Positions 9,880-20,785 of a stretch of 64,000 bases of DNA are shown in pieces. The stretch is taken from assembly GCA_026119855.1 (NCBI GenBank), contig JAOWBW010000360.1:620001-684000 (forward strand). Direction: 5' to 3'. Position 1 is the first letter of the stretch. The number at the start of each line of letters is the position of its first letter. The position numbers and the translations under genes were made by a program. The notes below the pieces were generated by a model that saw only the letters and a list, made by a program, of their open reading frames with translations, did not search any database and was not told where the DNA came from. The DNA is from Campanula takesimana. Lineage: Eukaryota > Streptophyta > Magnoliopsida > Asterales > Campanulaceae.

Positions 9880-12540
9880 CCAACTCCCACGTCGCCCCGT
9901 GAATGGTGGGGAAGGAAGGTGACTATAGAGTCCGAGACAGAAATCACCGTGGGGGAAGAACTGATAGATTTAGCCTCCATGTTTGAAGAGCTTGCCATAA
10001 TGAATGAATGCCAAGTCAACGCCATCCATGGCACCGTCACCATAAACGAGACTATCAGTGAGATCCCGCCAAGCTCCGAGCCGATCAACAATTGGTATTC
10101 AACGAAAGGGCCCGTGGTATCCAAAGAATTCTTAGCCCAAGAAATGGGTTGCATACCCCGCACAACAACAAAGGAAGAGAGGCTCACACTTACTTTCGAG
10201 TTCAAGAGTGTCTCTAATACCCTCACCCAAGAAGATATGGAGGCCATAGCCGAGCGTGTGTTTTCTTTCTTTGCTAATGAAAAATTTGATATTTCTGAGT
10301 ACCCTGAGATTGCAAAAATCATAAATGATGAATTAACTAATAATGAACTTAATGAACAAGTTAATAACGATTCAAATTATGATGAAATAGACCACGAAAA
10401 CACAACATACTTAAATGAACTTGCTCAACAAGTCCGTAGTCGTGGTGAAAATGGTCCAAAGGCTGACGAAGAATTGCATGTTGTTAATCTGGGTACCGAA
10501 GAAGAACCAAGAGAGACTAAGATCGGAAGCTTTTTCAAAGGAGACGACGGAGACAGATTGACTGCACTACTACGGGAGTTCGTGGATGTGTTCGCATGGT
10601 CATACAAAGACATGCCGGGTTTGGACAAAAAGGTAGCGGAGCACAGAATTCCGATTAGAGAAGATGCCAAGCCGGTAAAACAGAAGCTCAGAAAGATCAA
10701 GCCAAAATGGTCTCTGCAAGTCAAAGAAGAGATCGAGAAGCTCCTCAGTGTGGGTTTCATCAAGGTTATCGAGTATCCGACATGGTTAGCCAACATCGTG
10801 ACAGTCAGAAAGGCAAACGGAAAGGTTCGAGTTTGTGTGGACTTCCGAGATTTGAACAAAGCTTCCCCAAAGGACGATTTTCCACTCCCTAACATCGACA
10901 TGCTGGTCGACTCCACTGCTGCCTATGAGGCTCGCTCATTCGTGGATGGGTTCGCTGGGTACAATTAGATTCTCATGTCCGAGGAAGATCAACATAAGAC
11001 AGCCTTCACAACACCGTAGGGTACCTTTTGCTACACAGCCGTGACAGACTTGTTCCACGATATGATTCACAAAGAAATCGAGGTCTATATGGACGACATG
11101 ATCATTCACTCTAAAGGGACCGATGGTCAACATTTAATCGATCTCCGCAAGTTCTTCAAAAGGCTTCGTCAACACAAGATGAGGCTTAACCCTGCAAAGT
11201 GCACGTTCGGGGTTATCCGAGGCAAAGTCCTTGGTTATATGGTCACTGAAAGGGGAATTGAAGTAGATCCTTCCAAAATCAAGGCAATCATTGACATGCC
11301 TCCTCCAAAGACGCAGAAAGAGATCAAAGGTTTCATGGGCAGACTGCAATACATCAGTGGGTTTGTGCACCAACTCACTTCCATGTGCGAGCCAATCTTC
11401 AAGCTACTCAAGAAGAATGTGGCTTTAGAATGGACCGACGCGTGCCAAGAAGCCTTCGACCAAGTGAAGCATTACTTGACGTGCCCTCCTGTTCTAGTTC
11501 CGCCGCACAAGGAGAAGCCTCTTTTGCTCTATCTCACTGTCAATGATGAAGCCCTAGGGGCTATGTTAGCACAAGAGCAACGAGAGTCCACAAAGGAGAA
11601 TGCCATTTATTTTGTCAGTCGCCGATTCCAAGGAGGCGAAAAGAACTACTCTGTCTTAGAGAAGTCATGTGCAGCATTGGTTTGGGTCACTCAAAAGCTC
11701 AAAGACTATATGGAAGCTTTTCCGATCAAGCTAGTAGCAAAGGTGGACCCGCTCCGCTACATCTTCGAGAAGCCTTTCATGTCAACAAGAATAGCCAAAT
11801 GGTACTTCATGCTCGCCGGCTATAATATCACTTACGTCACACTAAAATCCGTCAGGGGGAAAGTGTTCAGTGACCAGCTTGCCGAATTCCCATGTGACGA
11901 AGTAAAGGGGGAAGACGTACAGTTCCCCAACGAGCACTTAATTTGTACTACAACCGAGGAAAATAAGTGGCAACTTTTTTTCGATGGCGCTGCCAATAAG
12001 CACGGTTTTGGTATAGGAGTATTGCTTGTCGATCCAAAAGACATCTACACTCCCATCGCCATCCGTCTAGAATTCGAAGCTACCAACAACATTGCCGAGT
12101 ACGAAGCATGTGTAGCAGGGCTCGAAGCAGCTCTCGAAAGAAACGTCACGGAACTAGAAGTATTCGGCGACTCTTTGCTCCTTATCAATCAGCAATCGGG
12201 TAAATGGCGAACCCAAGACCCGACTCTCCAACAGTATGGTCAACACCTTGAAGAATTGGTTGAACAATTCCAAGAGATCACTTTCAACTACCTGACAAGG
12301 GATAAAAATCGCTTCGCCGATGCACTGGCCACTATAGCTTCATTAGTCGAAATGCCCAAAGGGAAAATGGTGAACCCTTTCAAAATTTCCCGAAGGAACA
12401 GTCCGGCATACTGCATGAATATCGAGGTCAACGAGGTTCAAACAAACTCTCCTTGGTATTCAGATATCATGAATTTCCTCAAAGATGGCACTTATCCCGA
12501 GAATAGCAATAAGAAGTCTCAACAGCTCTGCAAAGGCTAG
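9880..12540 (+). pseudogene. Element A linker, reverse transcriptase and RNase H, broken
   Basis: In frame with the preceding gag-protease after its stop. It holds an acidic linker, RT blocks (VRVCVDFRDLNKASPKDDF, catalytic YMDDMIIHS) and a first RNase H-like region. A second, archaeal-type RNase H follows (FFDGAANKHG, EYEACVAGLEAAL, FGDSLLLINQ), as known for Tat elements. Breaks are TAG at 10966-10968, TAG near 11018, a loss of roughly 14 codons covering the MPFGLRNAGATYQ block that H retains, and a 1-bp deletion just before 12540. Loss of that RT block should abolish activity. Confidence 0.9.
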
Positions 12541-13697
12541 CCTCTCGGTATGTACTGATTGGGGACCGAGTCTATAAAAGGCACCACGACGGGATCAATC
12601 TCTTATGCGCCAATGAGGCCGAAGCTCAAGAGATAATGTGTGAAGTGCACGAAGGAGAGTGTGGACCCCATATGAATGGATTTATGCTGGTCAAAAAGAT
12701 ACTCCGCATTGGTTACTATTGGAGCACTATGGAACGAGACTGTATCGAGAAAGTCAAAAGGTGCGCCAAGTACCAATTCCACGCTAATCTGCAACATGCT
12801 CCACCCTCGCAACTTTACAACATGGTCACACCTTGGTCTTTCTCTTGTTGGGGGATAGACATCATCGGTAAAGTCCATCCTGCCGGAAGCAATGGACAGT
12901 CATTTGTCCTAGTGGCCGTCGACTACTTCACAAAGTGGGTCGAAGCACAAGCATATCGGACCCTCAACGCCAAGAAATTAGCCGAATTTGTAAAGATTAA
13001 TATCATGTGCCGATACGGCGTGCCTCATGAAATCATTTCCGACAACGTCTCTCACTTTGAGAAGGAAATGGATGCACTTTTGGTAGAATACAAGATCACC
13101 AAGCACAAGTCATCTCCTTACCGTCCCCAAGTAAATGGCGCGGTCGAAGCAGCAAATAAGACCATCGAGACCATCGTCAAGAAAATGGCCTCAATTGGAA
13201 GGGGTTGGCCCGAGAAGCTACCATTAGCAATGTGGGGCTACCGCACATCAATACGGTCAGCAACAGGAGAAACTCCTTATGCATTAGTCTATGGTTCTGA
13301 AGCCGTACTCCCTATCGAACTTGAAGTCCCATCTCTGCGGGTCCTCCTCAAGAATCAAGTCAACGAGGTCGACTGGATGCAAAGTCGATATGAACAGCTA
13401 GCCTTACTCGACGAGAAAAGGCTAAGAGCACTCGAACGCACAAGGGCGTATCAGCAAAGGATGGCAAGAGCCTTCAACAAAAAGGTGAAGCCTCGAAACA
13501 TCAATGTGTGAGATTTGGTCTTAAGACAACATCCTCCTAATGCCATGAATCCCCTGGGGAAATGGGGACCCCGATGGATCGGTCCGTACGTGGTCAAAAA
13601 GATACTAAGCGGCGGTGCAGTCCGGCTTGTGGATTTAGATGGTGACCAGCTGCCAAAGGAGGTCAACCTCGACAAGCTCAAGAGGTTCTATGCTTAA
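12541..13697 (+). pseudogene. Element A integrase, broken
   Basis: Continues pol one frame over after the deletion near 12500. The zinc domain is damaged: the last Cys pair reads CAKYQFH where H has CAKCQFH. The catalytic core shows WGIDIIG, IISDNVSHF (Val replaces the usual Gly) and NGAVEAANK, which is the DD-E arrangement. A TGA at 13509-13511 interrupts the C-terminal domain (DLVLRQHPP...GPYVVKKI...VNLDKLKRF). No chromodomain is present, as expected for Tat. The frame ends at 13697. Confidence 0.88.
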
Positions 13698-13975
13698 CAA
13701 ACAAAGACCATAAAAAAAAAAAAAAAAAAAAAAAAAAATCGCTCGCTAGGTTGAAAACCCGCAAGGGCGGCCTAGGCAAAAATTAGAGCACATGCAAAAA
13801 AGAAGCCCGCTAGATTGAAAACCCGAAAGGGCGGTCCAGGCAAAAAACAGGGTGCACACAAAAAAAAATAAATAAAATAAAAATAAAAAAATGGTCTTTT
13901 TTTGTTTGAACTACGGAGACCTGAGCCTCCCAACTGGAGGAACGTAGGTAACCTTCGGGTGCGGTCTAAAACATA
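13698..13975 (+). promoter_or_regulatory. Oligo(A) tract, twin GNRA hairpins and conserved block after pol
   Basis: A run of A (13711-13738) is followed by two copies of a 64-bp unit. Unit 1 pairs CTAGG (13746) with CCTAG (13771) around CCC-GCAA-GGG. Unit 2 places CTAGA (13810) opposite TCCAG (13835), with one mismatch, around CCC-GAAA-GGG. A block with GGAGACCTGAGCCTC lies near 13917. The same order occurs in H. The position between convergent genes suits 3'-end formation or RNA packaging. The role is inference. Confidence 0.65.
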
Positions 13976-14123
13976 TCAAAAATACCCAATTCACTTCCAA
14001 TAACAAAATGCAATTCTTATTCAATGAATTATTCAAGCCATTACAACGGATTTATTGAGCAACAAAAGACATCAAAATATTAAATCCTAAAACAAAGTGG
14101 TCTAATTGCAATCTCTTAGGGTA
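13976..14123. other. Short non-coding gap before antisense gene end
   Basis: AT-rich sequence that holds the likely 3' untranslated region of the minus-strand DUF7745-like gene. I see no other feature. Confidence 0.4.
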
Positions 14124-15524
14124 CTAAGAAAAATCCAATTTTCTCTTAGCCTTCAAAGGACCACCCGATCGTCTCTCAATCCTATTCTTCTTGGATAGCG
14201 GAGGAGCACTGATACGCACCGAAACCTTCTGTGTTGCGGCACGTCTCCTAGCATAAAAGTCATCCAAAGGAGTACCGAAAGGGTCAGCAAGAATGTTACT
14301 CGAATCAGCAGCAGCCTCCCTATATCTCAAAACGCTGCTAGGCTCAAAACCCTTTCCCAACAACTCGGCACGAAGCACATCGACCCAAGTGATGCCACGG
14401 TAAAGGGTACCAAACAAATAATCCAAGTAGCTCTCGGGAAGGAAGACACTCCCCCGATGCAAAGGAGAAAAAGCCCAACGGTTGCGATCATCTCCCCAAG
14501 CTGACTGAAGCTCACTCGAGAAATCCGGACCCATGTAAGCAACTGGACGAAACACTCTGTCCCTCGGAAAAGGAATCATCTGTTGGCGACCAAACTGCCG
14601 CAGAACCCGCTCTGGCTGGTAAAATGACGAATCTCTCAAGCCGGGTACAACCACGTGCTGAAAACCAAGAGTCCATTCCACAAAAGGACGAAGACCCTAA
14701 GAAGGAGGGCACCACTCAATATCGACGGTTACCCGAGAGGCAAAGAATTTCTTCCAACCATCTTCGGATAAATCCCGGATCAATAACTTCCTCCTATGAA
14801 CAGCAAAAGGAGACAAATCACCATCCAGGGAATAAATCTTGAAGTGTTCTCGGAGCCATATGGTCAAGAGCAAAGGGCTTCCCCGACACATCTTGTCCGT
14901 CCTATGTAACTCATCAAGGCCGTGCAACGTCTCCCCTACGATAAGAGGGATTATACTAAATTGTTGCTCCTTGGCTTGCAAAATAATCTCAGCCAAATGC
15001 GCATCCGCAGTCCCGAAGGGTGTGACAAACAGTACTTCACTAAAGAGACAAGCGGCCATGGCATTCCTCTTGAAAGATTGAACCACCGGATCCTCCGAGT
15101 GTAAACTGAAGAACATCGGCAACTCAGTTATGTCAATCACAGTACCGTGCAACATCTTCCTCACGTCCTCAATAGGGAGATTCAGTAACTCAACCCAAGA
15201 GTCAATGGCACCACGGTGGTACTTAGGGACGGCAATCCGACCGGCCAAAGGCATGCCAAGGATGGCCCCGAAATCATCAACAGTCGGCACCATTTCATTA
15301 GCTGAAAAGTTGAAGGTATGGCTGTCGCAATCCCAGAAAGCCGCGGCAGCTCTCAACAAATCCCAATCCGGCTTCAACGTCCGCAAGGTGAAAAGAATTC
15401 GGAACCCGAAGTCTCTAATGAAGGCCTTCTTGGGATGGGTCTTGAAAGAATACACAAGAGTACCCAAGTCCTTTTCATACTCACTAACAACCTTGGCATC
15501 AAGGGCAAAAGAATTGGAAGCCAT
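14124..15524 (-). pseudogene. Antisense cargo gene, DUF7745-like, with one in-frame TAG
   Basis: Runs opposite to the retroelement. The ATG at 15524 opens 275 codons to a TAG at 14699-14697. The same frame then continues for another 190 codons, so one stop codon is the only break in about 466. Blocks typical, from memory, of plant DUF7745 proteins are in the right order: LLRAAAAFWD, MVPTVDDFGAILGMP, PLIVGETLHGL, LLTIWLREHF, DIEWCPP just before the stop, and VLRQFGRQQMIPFP after it. The tail is basic (KKNRIERRSGGPLKAKRK), a possible nuclear signal. The family function is unknown to me. It may be a pseudogene, a read-through gene, or a functional 275-residue form. A promoter cassette lies upstream. 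Confidence 0.75.
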
Positions 15525-15599
15525 GGAAAATGTTGATCACAAGCAAAGTTAAGCAATAATATGATGTTCAAGAATGGCAGAAAGGAGGTTTGAGAATCA

Positions 15600-15760
15600 C
15601 GGTCGAACAGAAGATGATATTATAGCTGTTGGGGGTTCTTTTGGCCAGCAAATGTCAAGCCCGGAATTCCGCCTCCCAGACGCGCGCGCCACCCGCCAGC
15701 AGTCTGAAATGCGCGCGCGTCCCAAGCCTACAGAGGAAAGCGCGCGCCTCCCAAGTCTAA
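15600..15760 (-). promoter_or_regulatory. Promoter cassette of the DUF7745-like gene
   Basis: Three GCGCGCGC words at 15682, 15711 and 15740 (29-bp period) are followed, in gene direction, by CCAACAGCTATAATATC around 15632-15616. This supplies a TATA box about 95 bp before the ATG. The small basic gene in H has the same arrangement and an identical 13-bp core. Confidence 0.65.
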
Positions 15761-16081
15761 ATCACTTCAAGAAAAGGCCTTGTCAGAAATCTCCAGCTTA
15801 AATCAAGGCACAGCCCCTATCCTCGGACACCCAGTTGGGCACACATTCTTCTGGTCCGCCCTTAAGGCATGTCAAAAATTGAAAGTAGGATAGAAACTCC
15901 CACTCAAAAGCAGGCTGTCCTCCTCCAGATTCCAAACTCCCTAAGTTTGTCACGGGTGACATACCCCCCTCAAGGGTCAATCTCAACATTTCATCCCCAG
16001 CAGGAATATTTTTCTGGTCGCGGTCAACTGTGCCCGCACCCCACAATTCAAAAGAAAATCAAGTGTGACTCCAAGTGGCAC
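15761..16081 (-). other. Upstream region of the DUF7745-like gene
   Basis: No gene seen. In gene direction it contains GGGGTGCGGGCACAGTTG (16042-16025). This is one base different from the leader motif of F and identical over 18 bp to the copy upstream of the PMD gene in H. Confidence 0.55.
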
Positions 16082-16448
16082 GAGACTTCAAAGCTAACGG
16101 CCTCATCAACGGATTTCACTAACGGATTCGTCCTCAAAGGTTCACTAACGGCCTCTTCAAAGGTTCACTAACGGCCTCATCAACGGATTTCACTAACGGA
16201 TTCGTCCTCTTCAAAGGCTCACTAACGGCCTCTACAAAGGTTCACCAACGGCCTCATAAACGAATTTCACTAACGGATTCGTCCTCAAAGGTTCACTAAC
16301 GGCCTCTTCAAAGGTTCACTAACGTCCTCTCCAAAGGTTCACTAACGGCCTCCTCAAAGGTTCACTAACGGCCTCTCCAAAGGTTCACCAACGTCCTCAT
16401 CAACGAATTTCACTAACGGATTCACCCTCAAAGGTTCACTAACGGCCT
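16082..16448 (+). repeat. Tandem repeat array in A 3' region, left part
   Basis: Repeats of about 22 bp around GGTTCACTAACGGCCTC, with longer variants containing GGATTTCACTAACGGATTCG. Element C inserted inside one unit, and the array resumes at 34169. Variable tandem repeats between pol and the 3' LTR are known in Ogre/Tat elements. Confidence 0.85.
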
Positions 16449-18604
16449 TGTCGCGACCCCGAACCCGCGGGCCCGGAGTACGCGAGCTGGACGTCGACTT
16501 AAAACCAAAACTGTGAAATACCGAAGTTAAAATTCCATTTGATACCAAAAGGTGATGATCAAAAGTTTTACAAATCCAAGTTTGATAATAACCAAATACA
16601 ACTATCATAAACTTCCACAAGTTTATACCCAACAGAAGATAAATGTACAATTCGTAATGACGTCATTGTTTGGTACAACAATCCCAAAAAGGTTACACAT
16701 TTATATAATGTAAACCAACCTATAACAACTTTCCCCAAAAGAATGTATCCACAATCGACGTCCTCTTTCTCGTGATCAGCAAGACTAATCCTTAGCACCT
16801 GGGGGGGTTAAGGAAAAACAAAGATAAAAGAAAGGGGGTGAGATAAATCTCAATAAGTTACTAATGCAACTACATGACATGCTATGATGCAATAATCCAT
16901 AATAAATCACATAACACATAGCAATTATCATATGTCAGATAGCAGCGGAAATAAACACATAACAAAGGATATAGCCAAGGTTTTCCCAAACTGATAAACC
17001 AAATAAAGGTCACTGCGCAGCTTCAATAATCAACAAATCATCATCTTCATAATGGCATGAAAGCTGAAGAGAAATCCCCGGTACCGGAACAATAACCATA
17101 AGAGTGTCACAAAGGACAAGAGCCATGCCACAAAGTCATGCTCGGTAGCTAGATACATTCACAAAGGAAGCTAACTTATCTCTTCCAAGGCCAATTTGGA
17201 AAATGGTATAGTAAGGGCAAAACTATGGTCAACATTATAATGGACTTGGCTTTGCCATTATAATCTTTCCCATCGCCCGATGCAACAAATATGCCAGCTG
17301 GGCTTCCAAATAAATGCTAAGTAATGAATACTAGCTTAATTAAACAACTTAGGGTTCCAAAGTAGGGAACCATACCAAGAAGTCACCAAGAAAGTGAAAT
17401 GAACCAACAACACACAATTAACGTGTTCCAACAATCTTAACAATGATAACACAATTCCCATATCACATTTGACCACAAAGGATCCAGTTAATTCGAACAC
17501 TCTACCAAATTTACTCACTCATCTCGAAGATCTTAAGGAGAGCTTTAAAACGATAATTTATACACCTAAAACGGAGTCCGGATGAGAGAGTTATGACTTT
17601 CGGAAGATAGCACGAAAACAAATCAATTTGGAACAGGGGAGGGAGGGGTGCGCGCGCTTCATAGGGAAGAGGGCGCGCGCTTCACATGATAAGAACGAAA
17701 TGCTAGAATTCAAGGGATGAGGGTGCGCGCGCTTCAACCAAAAGGGTACGCGCGCCTCCTATGGGAGGGTGCGCGCGCCTCCTTGCCCGGAAAGGTAAAT
17801 TCCGGCCAAAATCTGGGTTCTTCCATTTTTTTCCAACCAAACATCAAATCTAAACCCAACTTCACCATTTTAAGCCAAATCAAAACTAACACTACCCATA
17901 TGAACTGGAAGAGGACTTACACATCAACATTTGACAACGCCAAAGCAAGATTTAACCCAAACATTCAACAATCACCAAAATTATCAAACAAATAGAAATA
18001 AATTCAAAACTCATCCAAGATTTCAATAGACAACAACAATAACATCATACAACCATTGATGAACATTTCAAGCATAAAAATGGGGGAAAGTAAACTTACC
18101 CGGATTTCTCAAAGTTGCCGGAATTCAAATATTTTTAGCTTCCTACGATCCTATCGATGATCTAAACAAGATTCATGTTTTAAGAAATGAAAGATTATGA
18201 GAGGAAGATGAAGAAAATGAAGAGAGAAGAGAGAAAGAAAACCTTACCCACAAACATGGAGAGAGAGAGAGATTTGCTGGGAGATGGGGTGGAGTGTGAG
18301 TGAGGGTGATAGGGTGAGGGAGAAGAGAGGGAGTAGGGAGATGAATTATTTGAAAATGTTACACTTAGCCCCCTTCCCCCACTAACTAGCTCAACTATAA
18401 TACTCCCACTAATTATTAAGACCCAACAATACTACACTAACACAAATGACCCAAATAAAATGCTAGGCATAAATTATTATGAAACATAAAATGCACACAC
18501 ATAAATATTTAAATAAATACTAATTTAAATAAATAAATAAGCAAATAAATAAATAATAATTATTTATTACCAATAAAATAGAGCCTAGATTTCGGGTCGT
18601 GACA
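16449..18604 (-). repeat. 3' LTR of element C
   Basis: A 2,156-bp LTR. On the plus strand it starts TGTCGCGACCCC and ends GGGTCGTGACA, so the ends are an unusually long imperfect inverted repeat. It holds five GC words at 17650, 17673, 17725, 17748 and 17771 (spacing 23-52-23-23). Read in element sense, a pyrimidine tract ending CCCCCCCAGG (around 16800) resembles a splice acceptor. The 5' copy is 136 bp longer. Confidence 0.92.
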
Positions 18605-18626
18605 TTCACTCCCCCTTAAAGAAAAT
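18605..18626 (-). other. Polypurine tract of element C
   Basis: In element sense TTTAAGGGGGAGTGAA abuts the 3' LTR. This is the usual plus-strand primer of Ty3/gypsy elements and confirms the minus orientation. Confidence 0.85.
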
Positions 18627-18638
18627 TCGAGCCGAATT

Positions 18639-20785
18639 TTAACAAGACTTACCCGAATTAAAAAGCCACGGATAATTCCTCTCGATCTCATCTTGGAGTT
18701 CCCACGTCGATTCCTCAATATTATGATTCCTCCAAAGAACTCGAACCAACGCAATGCTTTTGTTTCTCAATTCTTGGACTTTGGCATCTAAAATCCGAAC
18801 TGGTCGTTCCTCGTAAGTCATATCGGGCTCAATATCCTCCGGTACCCTCGGTAACACGTGAGATGGATCATGAACATACTTCCGAAGCATAGAAACATGG
18901 AACACGCTGTGCAACCGGTCCAAAGATGGCGGTAACGCAAGTCGATACGCTAGAAGTCCAACCTTTCCTAAAATCTCAAACGGGCCAATAAACCTTGGAG
19001 CCAATTTTCCTTTCTTCCCAAACCTATGAATACCCACCTTCGGAGATACTTTCAAGAACACAAAATCACCGGTCTGAAAAATAAGATCTCGCCTTCGGTT
19101 ATCTGCATAGCTCTTATGTAGACTCTGTGCTGTTTTCAATCTATCCCGGATAACTCTAACTTTTTCAACTGAATCCTGAAGCAAATCAATACCCACGATC
19201 TTCGCTTCACCGACCTCATCCCAATAAATAGGCGATCTACACTTTCTTCCATACAAGGCCTCATACGGTGCCATCTCGATACTAGCCTGATAACTGTTGT
19301 TGTAAGAGAATTCCACTAACGGTAGGTGCAAATCCAAGAATCAGAGAAGTCTATTGCACAAGATCGCAACATATCCTCCAAAATCTGAATAGTCCTCTCG
19401 GATTGACCATCGGTCTGAGGGTGAAAAGCTGTGCTGAATCGCAAATCTGTACCCAAAGCTTCTTGAAATGCCTTCCAGAACCTAGAAGTAAACCTCGGGT
19501 CGCGATCTGACACAATGCTAACCGGAACTCCATGCAATCTAACGATCTCATCAATGTAAAGGGTCACAAGCTTTTCCATCGAGTATCTGATGTCAATAGG
19601 CAAGAAATGGGCACTCTTGGTCAATCTATCCACTATTACCCAAACACTGTCATACTTCCTACGGGTACGAGGTAGTCCCGTAACGAAATCCATGGTCACA
19701 TGCTCCCATTTCCACTCGGGAATCTCTAACGGCTGAAGTAGTCCCGCTGGTCTCTGATGCTCGGCTTTGACCTGCTGACAAGTTAAACATTTCGAAACAT
19801 ACTCCGCTATTTCCCTTTTCATATTATTCCACCAAAAATGTTGTTTCAAATTCTGATACATCTTCGTACTACCCGGATGAATAGTATATCTCGATTTGTG
19901 ACCTTCATCTAAAACTTGCCTTTTTATTCCATCCACATCGGGCAGACACAAACGACCACGGAAAGTCAACACCCCATTTGAACTCATAGAAAAATCCTCG
20001 AAATTCTTTTCCTTTAATTTACTCATTATCTTCACCAACTCGGGATCTTCTTTCTGAGCTTCCTTTATCCTCTGAATTAGGGTCGGAGATACCCTAATAT
20101 TCACAAAAATAGCCCCATGTCTCGATTCACGAGGACACCAATCTCGAATATCCTCAGGCATTTTCCATTCACGGACCATCATCAAAGCCACATAAGATTT
20201 TCTACTAATCGCATCGGCTACCACATTCGCCTTCCCCGGATGATAAGAAATCGTACAATCATAATCCTTCAACAATTCCATCCATCGGCGTTGCCTATTA
20301 TTCAACTCTTTCTGGGAGAAAAGGTATTTCAAACTCTTGTGATCCGTGAAAATCTCGAACTTCGCTCCATAAAGGTAATGCTTCCATTTGTGCAACGCAT
20401 ATACAATAGCCGCTAACTCCATATCATGAGTAGGATAATTCTGTTCACTAGAGGTCAACTTCCTCGAAGCATAGGCAATCACTTTTCTGTTCTGCATCAA
20501 AACACAACCCAAACCCTCTTTCGAAGCATCACTGTAAATCACTAGGCCATCACTCCCATTAGGCAAAGTCAAGATCGGTGCGGTAGTCAACCTCTTCTTC
20601 AATTCCTCGAAACTCTTGTCACATTTCTCGGTCCACTCAAACGGGACATTCTTCCGGGTCAACTGAGTCATCGGAGTAGCGATCCTCGAAAACCCCTCAA
20701 TAAATCTTCTGTAATACCCGGCTAAACCCAGAAAGCTTCTAATCTCTGTCAGTGACTCGGGTCTCTTCCAATCCACTATAGCCTC
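18639..20785 (-). pseudogene. Element C RT end, RNase H, integrase and chromodomain
   Basis: Picks up directly after the D insertion (20785). It holds the RT thumb/connection (LGLAGYYRRFI), RNase H (VIYSDASKEGLG, ELAAIVYALHKWKHYL, TDHKSLKYLF) and the integrase zinc domain (HPGSTKMYQ...CLTCQQ). The integrase core follows (MDFVTGLP, SIVSDRDPRF, HPQTDGQSER). A 1-bp deletion near 19330 shifts the frame within the integrase. The rest (18639-19337) contains the GPFEIL/RLALP module and a C-terminal chromodomain around RPVRILDAKVQELRNKSI...WELQDEIERNYP. Chromodomains direct integration to marked chromatin in this lineage. Confidence 0.92.

Noticed and set aside
15130..15552. 140-codon plus-strand ORF opposite the DUF7745-like gene
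   Set aside because: The opposite strand has family blocks in order over 466 codons. This frame has none.
17780..17800. TTGCCCGGAAAGG after GC words in C, resembling TTTGCCCGGGAAGG in the A LTR
   Set aside because: The match is short and isolated, and the surrounding LTR sequence is unrelated. I could not separate it from chance.
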